Below, piece by piece: positions 57,726 through 64,000 of a stretch of DNA of 64,000 bases (its first letter is position 1; each line of letters starts with the position of its first letter). Both the position numbers and the translations under genes were made by a program. The DNA is from Hormiphora californensis (taxonomy: Eukaryota; Ctenophora; Tentaculata; Cydippida; Pleurobrachiidae). The DNA lies in assembly GCA_020137815.1 (NCBI GenBank), contig CM035352.1, positions 8,610,416 through 8,674,415 of the forward strand, in the 5' to 3' direction. Below the pieces are notes generated by a model. The model searched no databases. It was not told where the DNA came from and worked only from the letters and a program-made list of their open reading frames with translations.

Positions 57726-58327
57726 GAAGGAAAGACTGTAATAGAGGCTGTTCTTTAGTTAGGCTACTTCACAGACAGCAGATGACTCGAGAAGAGCTCC
57801 TTCAAAGAGATATCATAAAGCTAACAATGATGGATCGGACTCAAGTCTCGCCCCAACACTAGCCAACAAAAGAACACACACTTCAGACGGCTATAAAGAC
57901 CTAGCTAACTATAGTATGTGGTGAAGACTAAAGTGTGGTGAGTCACCACTGGAGAACAATGATCATGAGCTGTTTGTTGTTGCAGTGGGGTAATTATAAC
58001 TGAGGTGTCACAGGTCACTCCATATGGACTGACACCTCACTTATAATTGCATGGATCCATGAGCTTATTACACTACTCCTGCTATTTTAGCTGCAGGCAA
58101 TGAGGCAATGTATCAAAAGTTAAGCAACTGAAGGACTCGGAAGAGCGAAAGAGAGATGTAATGTGTTCCATGACGTGACGCTACAGGTTTGTGCAGTTAA
58201 ACTCTCTCAAATGGCGAGGTGCGGTTGATATTATGCTAATTAGTAATTACTGACATATAACATGTGAGATAGTCATGACAACAGAACTGGTTGCCATAAC
58301 AACAGAGTATAATATGACATAACTTAC

Positions 58328-58801
58328 TCCGACAGAGCCGGCGGATTGTGGTCGCCCACCCAACGGATTTAGTCTAATTTTACTGTCCACACCACAAAGT
58401 GACGCATCGTAGGATCCTGAGAAATCAGAGCGATTTAGTGAAGGGCAGAACGCTATTACATATTCAGGCTTATTCAGTATAATAATGGACCAAGCACTTA
58501 AATTAATGACTCAGTACCAGTTCAGTGTTCACGTCTTGAACACTGAACTGGTACTGAATCATTAATTTGTGTGACCGAGTGTGTGACCACAAATGCACTA
58601 TAATAGTTGCTCAAAGTACTCACCTCGGTAGAAAGCAGGTATGGGATAGGATTTCCGGGAACACCCAGTATGCGATTGGTTCCAAACTCGAACATGCCGG
58701 ATGGAGGCTGAGTTGGGCCGTGACCGGGCTCTACTGTATGAGTGGTTCTGGTTTTGGATGGCTAGCCAGGGTAAGATTGGATCTATGTAGGCCGTTGCCA
58801 T
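58328..58801 (-). CDS. First two coding exons of the multi-exon host gene
   Basis: Exon 1: ATG at 58801 to 58624, donor CGAG|GTGAGT, 59 codons plus one base. Exon 2: 58416-58328, acceptor GATTTCTCAG, donor TCGGA|GTAAGT, two bases plus 29 codons. The phase matches. The start reads MATAYIDPILPWLAIQNQN, then an Arg/Ser-rich stretch, then DASLCGVDSKIRLNPLGGRP. The longer plus-strand frame over 58567-59247 is the antisense of these exons plus chance sequence. Family not recognised; linkage to the exons at 43-53 kb is inferred from strand and phase only. Confidence 0.6.
58499..58566. repeat. 68-bp hairpin
   Basis: AAATTAATGACTCAGTACCAGT and neighbours pair with ACTGGTACTGAATCATTAATTT around a centre near 58533 (described by its arms). 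It lies between the first two coding exons. Confidence 0.8.
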
Positions 58802-59304
58802 GCTATAGTAACGAAACCATTGGTATTAACAATATTATATACCCTGCTAACTTAAATAACCCGCCAGCGGCGAGAAGTCCCACTGGCGCGCTCTCAATAT
58901 ACAGCCAGTCCAGCGGCAGATTATTTCCCACTGGCTGGCTGTTTATTATTAACTCCTATGTTACATTCAAAGTGTGTGTAAATGATCAGTTCTTACTGAA
59001 ATACAGAGGGAACACTGTTTGCAAGAGTTACACACTGCATTGGAGAGAAAGAAACAACACATTCCGTCAATTTCTCTCTCTTTATCTCCCCTTTTGTTTC
59101 ACTATCTCAATTCCTCTGTGTTATGTCTGGCATGCCCCATATCTTGTTATTTCTTTCTCTCTCCTTAGTAACTGTTACCAAACAATATACACTCAATTGA
59201 GAGATGTTTTTGACTGTTTCTCAGTTCTCTTTGTGTGTTTTGATTAGTGTTCTCTCTCTTGTTAGTGTGTAATACTTGAAACAAACAACTAAAGCAGGGT
59301 ATAT

Positions 59305-59505
59305 AACCCATAAACTCTGACCAATGGCACGTTATTGGTTTAGACCCCTCCGCCTCTCCCTCGGCTACGCCTCAGGATCGTCGTCGTGATTTAAACCAGT
59401 TTATCCGCCACTGGCGGATAAACTACAGCTACCTTCTCCCAGCGGCGCGCTGGGAGAAAGGTATCTGAAATAACGTGCCAGTGGCCAGAGTTTATGCCTC
59501 ATATA
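59305..59505. mobile_element. Foldback element, about 200 bp
   Basis: CATAAACTCTGACCAATGGC on the left and GCCAGTGGCCAGAGTTTATG on the right. The inner part also pairs (GTTTATCCGCCACTGGCGGATAAAC is itself a palindrome, near 59399). Confidence 0.65.
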
Positions 59506-61195
59506 ATTCATAAGAAGAAAAGTAATTCAAGTTTTCATAATCATACATCAAAAGCTGGTGGCTTATCCGTTGTTGTCTGGGTATTTTAAGATTTCCTATT
59601 TTTTATGTAAAAGACACAACTATGACAGTTTGACTTGGCTTAGTTTACTTTAAAGTATAAAATGAAGACAAAGAGACATTATTTCAATTTTCAAAACGGA
59701 AAAACCGTTAATCTAACTGTGCGTTTGGTTTCTTTTTTGCCTCTTTGCGCTATGCAGCTGTAGGCTGCTACGCTGCAGTTCTTGACACAGCGTGAGACTG
59801 ATAATGCAGCACTTTTCAACGTTTTGAAAAAGTTTAAAAGGTTTCAAAAAAAAAATTAAAAAACGAGTGAGAAATTTAAAAAAAAAAAATAATACGAATC
59901 CAGTCGCGCGGCACATTGCAGCGTATAAATATGTTTTATCGCGCGCTACGTCAAATATGGGCTGATATGATGAGTCGAGTTTTTGTGAAACATTTTTATT
60001 TTTACTTTTTTAAAGTGCGTTTTTTTGGCATGCGCTGCAGACCCCAAGTGCGCGCGTTTTCCACGGCTTCTAGGGGCCTGGGGGTTGGTACGCGCGGTAG
60101 ACCCCCTTTGAGGCACGACATAACTTTGCGACCGTGATTTTGGCGGGCGCTATATCTCCGGCACCTGAAGTCCGTTTGACAAAATTCTAACGCCAGTCGA
60201 TAGTCCTCGATGTCTTCTAATGTCCATTTTTTTTCAACTGTTCACCCCCCAAAGTCGTGCGCGGAATTGTTTTGCGCGTTTATCACATGTTAACGTGTAG
60301 CGCGCGCAGCGTAAATTAAGATATCGCACGCGCACGAGTTGAGGGGTGAACAGTTGAATAAAAATGGACTTTACCTCCCTGTTTTTAATTGAAGTTAATT
60401 GGCCTTAATTGGCCAGAGTTATGGCCAGTCAAAGTTTTCGCGCGTTACGTCCAAATTTACCTTGCGCGGCTCGTTTTTTATTATTCACTGCAAATATTTC
60501 CGAGTTACGTTGACGTTTGACGTCATATCTCTCTCATTTCTTCATCAATTTCGACGTTCTAAAGCTCGCTGGATAGGAAATTGTCAGTTCTTTCCAACGG
60601 TTCCAAGAACATGAAGATTGGATACGAACTCGTGGAGATATGGCTTAAATTGTCCCAAAGTTGAATAATTGACGCCGCGGCGCGTGTTTAAGCGATATTT
60701 TTTCATTTCGTCCCAGCTTTTGACTTCGTTACAGCTTTAAACTCGACCCGTGGACACTTTTAAAATGTCTTTAGGACACCTGAAGATGACATATGAGAGT
60801 CTCTCATTGAGAGAGCAGTGGGCCGGGTGACCTCTCACAGTACGTTGAGAGTACGTAATACCTTGCTGCCACCACTAGGGTTGTGTAGCTTTATCGGGTA
60901 TCCTTACCTTTCAATTTTCATCCTTGAATAACTGTAACATAATATTATAATACTATAATATAATACTAAATTCCAATTTCAAAGTAGCTATTGAATGACA
61001 AAAGCTTCGATAATCGATATGAATGTGATGAGCACTAGGTGTGGTCAGTGGCGTGGAACAAGATCGAACCGAAGACTCATCGTACCAAGAAGATACCAAG
61101 ATCGTTGATGGTTGCTTTGATGCTCCTGATCTTCAATGCGATCAATTGGAGTTGTACTACTCTGAACTCTCTTTAAAACTGTAAGTTGAAATCCT
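59506..61195. other. No recognised gene; one foldback element
   Basis: CG-rich in parts (GCGCGCTACGT phrases near 59938, 60300, 60440). A foldback at 60222-60367 has arms TTTTTCAACTGTTCACCCC and GGGGTGAACAGTTGAATAAA. I see only short chance frames. Confidence 0.45.
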
Positions 61196-61199
61196 TGAT

Positions 61200-62260
61200 T
61201 TATTCACCTCATCTCTTTCTCTATCTCTCTAGATCTCTCTCTAGATCTCTCTCTAGATCTCTCCCTAGATCTCTCCCTAGATCTCTCCATCTCCATCTCT
61301 AGATCTCCATCTCTAGATCTCCATCTCTAGATCTCCATCTCTCCATCTCCATCTCTCCATCTCCATCTCTCCATCTCCATCTCTCCATCTCCATCTCTCC
61401 ATCTCCATCTCTCCATCTCCATCTCTCCATCTCCATCTCTCCATCTCCATCTCTCCATCTCCATCTCTCCATCTCCATCTCTCCATCTCCATCTCTCCAT
61501 CTCCATCTCTCCATCTCCATCTCTCCATCTCCATCTCTCCATCTCCATCTCTCCATCTCCATCTCTCCATCTCCATCTCTCCATCTCCATCTCTCCATCT
61601 CCATCTCTCCATCTCCATCTCTCCATCTCCATCTCTCCATCTCCATCTCTCCATCTCCATCTCTCCATCTCCATCTCTCCATCTCCATCTCTCCATCTCC
61701 ATCTCTCCATCTCCATCTCTCCATCTCCATCTCTCCATCTCCATCTCTCCATCTCCATCTCCATCTCTCCATCTCCATCTCTCCATCTCCATCTCTCCAT
61801 CTCTCCATCTCCATCTCTCCATCTCCATCTCTCCATCTCCATCTCTCCATCTCCATATCTCCATCTCCATCTCTCCATCTCTCCATCTCCATCTCTCCAT
61901 CTCCATCTCCATCCCTCCATCTCCATCTCCATCTCTCCATCTCCATCTCTCCATCTCCATCTCCATCTCCATCTCTCCATCTCCATCTCTCCATCTCCAT
62001 CTCCATCTCTCCATCTCCATCTCCATCTCTCCATCTCCATCTCCATCTCCATCTCTAGATCTCCATCTCTAGATCTCCATCTCTAGATCTCCATCTCTAA
62101 ATCTCCATCTCTAGATCTCCATCTCTAGATCTCCATCTCTAGATCTCCATCTCTAAATCTCTATCTCTAGATCTCCATCTCTAGATTTCCATCTCCATCT
62201 CTCTCTAGACCTCTCCCCCTAGATCTCTCCCTAGATCTCTCCATCTCCATTTCCATCTCC
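61200..62260. repeat. CTCCAT satellite with AGATCT-containing flanks
   Basis: About 700 bp of CTCCATCTCCAT/CTCCATCT units (61330-62050), flanked on both sides by CTAGATCTCCATCT and CTCTAGATCTCTC variants. Long Met/Glu/Arg/Asp frames on the minus strand are artefacts. Confidence 0.95.
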
Positions 62261-62439
62261 ATTCTCCAACCTATAATGTGAACATGCCTGTGTAGTTCCT
62301 GATGGTGGGAGGGGAGGGGGGGCTATTCTTCTAGTGCCGGCGATATCGCTTCGCGATAGTCCCCCGTAGGCTTGCCGTTGGAAAGCCCAGGCACTCTGTA
62401 GATAGATAGATAGATCTCCATCTCCATCTCTATCTCTCT

Positions 62440-64000
62440 CTCTCTCTGGACCCCAACTAATCAACATATGGACCCCTTATTACCCACCTCTGAGCCCTTT
62501 TACCTCAGCTCCCTGCTAACCCACCTCTGAATCCCTTCTAGCTCAACTCTGGACCCGCCTTTGAACCCCCTCTGATAGTTTTATCAAATGTTAGTAACAA
62601 ATTACTCTCTCAGATTCCGTTCCGGAAACCAAATTACTGGGTCAAGATACTATTACTGGGCCAACGTACTATGAGCTAAACACCTGAGTAGGGGAACCGT
62701 TCACAGCCGCTTCTCATCGCCAGCAGATCTTTATTGATGGATTCACAGACCCTAGTAAGTGGTTCTAGTCTAGAACTGGGTTAGTATGGATCCACCTCTG
62801 GACCCCTACTAAGCAACATGTGGACCCCTTCTAACCCACCTCTGAGTCCTTTTACCTCAGCAGTCAGCTCCCTACTAACTCCCGCTGAAACCTCTCTATT
62901 ATATCTCACCTCTGGACTCTTCTAACCCACCTTTGAAGCCCCTTCTAACCCAACTCTGAACCCCTCCTAAATCAACTCTTAATCCCTTTTAAACCACCTC
63001 TCGACCCCTACTAAATACTACCCCACTCCTCGTCGAGGAGTCTTCGAACCCTTCTAACCCACCCTTCAACCCCTTCTAACAAATCTCTCAGCTCCCTAAC
63101 AACTCTAGTACCATTCTGACCCACCTCTCGACCCCTAGTAACTCACCTCTGGCCCCTCTGCTTCTAACCCCCTTTTGACCCCTTCTATGTTCTAACCCAC
63201 CTCTCGTACCCCTTTTAACCCCTTCTATCCCACCTCCCGACCTCTACTAACCCACCTTCCGATAGGTGGGTTAGAAGGGGTCGGACCTTCTAATCCATCT
63301 CCCGTACCCCTTCTAACCCACCTCTCGACCCCTTCTAACTCATTTTTCAACCCCTTTCAACCCACCTCTCGGCCCTTTTTAATCCACCTCTCGACCCCTT
63401 TTAATCCACCTCTCGACCCCTTTTTACCCACCTCTCGAGCCCTATTAAGTACTTACCCTTCCCTCGACCCCTTCTAACGACTAACCCACTTCTCGACCCC
63501 TTCTAACTCATCTTTCAACCCCTTTTAACCCACCTCTCGACCCCTTTTAATCCACCTCTCGACCCCTAGTAACTCACCTCTTAACCCCTTCTAACCTACC
63601 CCTAGACCCCTTCTAACAGCTAAATCACCCCTAGACCCCTTCTAACTCACCTCTCAACCCCTTCTAACCTACCCCTAGACCCCTTCTAACAGCTAAATCA
63701 CCCCTAGACCCCTTCTAACTCACCTCTCAACCCCTTTTAACCCACCCCACGAGTCTCCACCTCTTCTAACCCACCCCTAGACCCCTTCTAAGTCACCTCT
63801 CAACCCCTTTTTACCCACCTCTACTAAGTACTTACTCTTCCCTCAACCCCTTTTAACCCAACCCACGAGTCTCCACCTCTTCTACCCACCCCTAGACCCC
63901 TTCTAACTCATCTTTCAACCCCTTTTAACCCACCTCTCGACCCCTTTTAATCCACCTCTCAACCCCTACGAAGTAGTTACCCTTTCCTCGACCCCTTCTA
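62440..64000. repeat. Degenerate 22-bp tandem array running off the window
   Basis: Units close to ACCTCTCGACCCCTTCTAAC with two more bases (variants CAACCCC, TAGACCCC, TTTTAACC), becoming more regular to the right. It starts loosely after 62440 and continues to the window end. Only 62580-62760 is less repetitive. Confidence 0.85.

Noticed and set aside
58567..59247. 226-residue plus-strand frame
   Set aside because: It is antisense to two well-spliced minus-strand exons and has no domain.
61299..62052. Overlapping 235-241 residue frames (-) rich in Met, Glu, Arg, Trp, Asp
   Set aside because: Direct translation of the CTCCAT satellite in three frames.

Overview
The window is eukaryotic and almost certainly from an invertebrate animal. 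It has GT-AG introns, a 12-helix MFS transporter gene in pieces, a RAG1/Transib-type transposase, a Ty3/gypsy retroelement with envelope genes, many TA-flanked foldback elements, and long GA/CT microsatellites. I cannot name the species. A non-bilaterian or other marine invertebrate is a guess, not a result. I saw no tRNA, rRNA or CRISPR array.

Layout. 1-7.6 kb: a candidate single-pass membrane-protein exon (+), the last exon of an MFS transporter (-), several foldback elements, and the last two exons of a small unrecognised membrane protein (-). 7.8-19.2 kb: a Ty3/gypsy-type endogenous retroelement (+). Its parts in order are a U3-like 20-bp repeat array with TATA box, a primer-binding site, gag with two zinc knuckles, pol (PR-RT-RNaseH-IN), and two different glycoprotein genes. 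The second glycoprotein has a furin-type site followed by a fusion-peptide-like segment. Gag and glycoprotein 1 carry frameshifts; pol and glycoprotein 2 are open. No 3' LTR was found. 19.2-21 kb is homopolymer-damaged sequence. 22.4 kb holds another MFS exon (+) whose phase fits the exon at 2.4 kb. 23.8-25.7 kb is a 63-bp satellite; 25.7-27.6 kb holds a tandem duplication and two mariner-type MITEs.

27.8-30.6 kb (-): an intact 942-codon transposase whose catalytic D500/D607/E867 and zinc ligands C622/C625/H840/H845 follow the RAG1/Transib plan. No RAG2-like partner is visible. 30.8-35.2 kb is almost all simple and tandem repeats, ending in a 100-N gap. 35.2-38.4 kb is low-quality sequence around a large inverted repeat. 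38.4-43.1 kb holds hairpins, microsatellites and a 0.78-kb TIR element.

43.4-58.8 kb (-): a chain of short exons with matching phases and canonical splice sites, reconstructed by eye. It appears to be one host gene, or two adjacent ones, with a basic/acidic low-complexity middle and a helical, EF-hand-like C-terminal part. Its introns are full of MITEs, minisatellites and GA/CT tracts. 59-64 kb holds foldback elements, a (CTCCAT)n satellite and a degenerate 22-bp tandem array that runs off the end.

Main points of interest: the RAG1-like transposase, the two-glycoprotein retroelement, the hidden multi-exon gene, and a possible inversion that split an MFS gene inside a TIR element.
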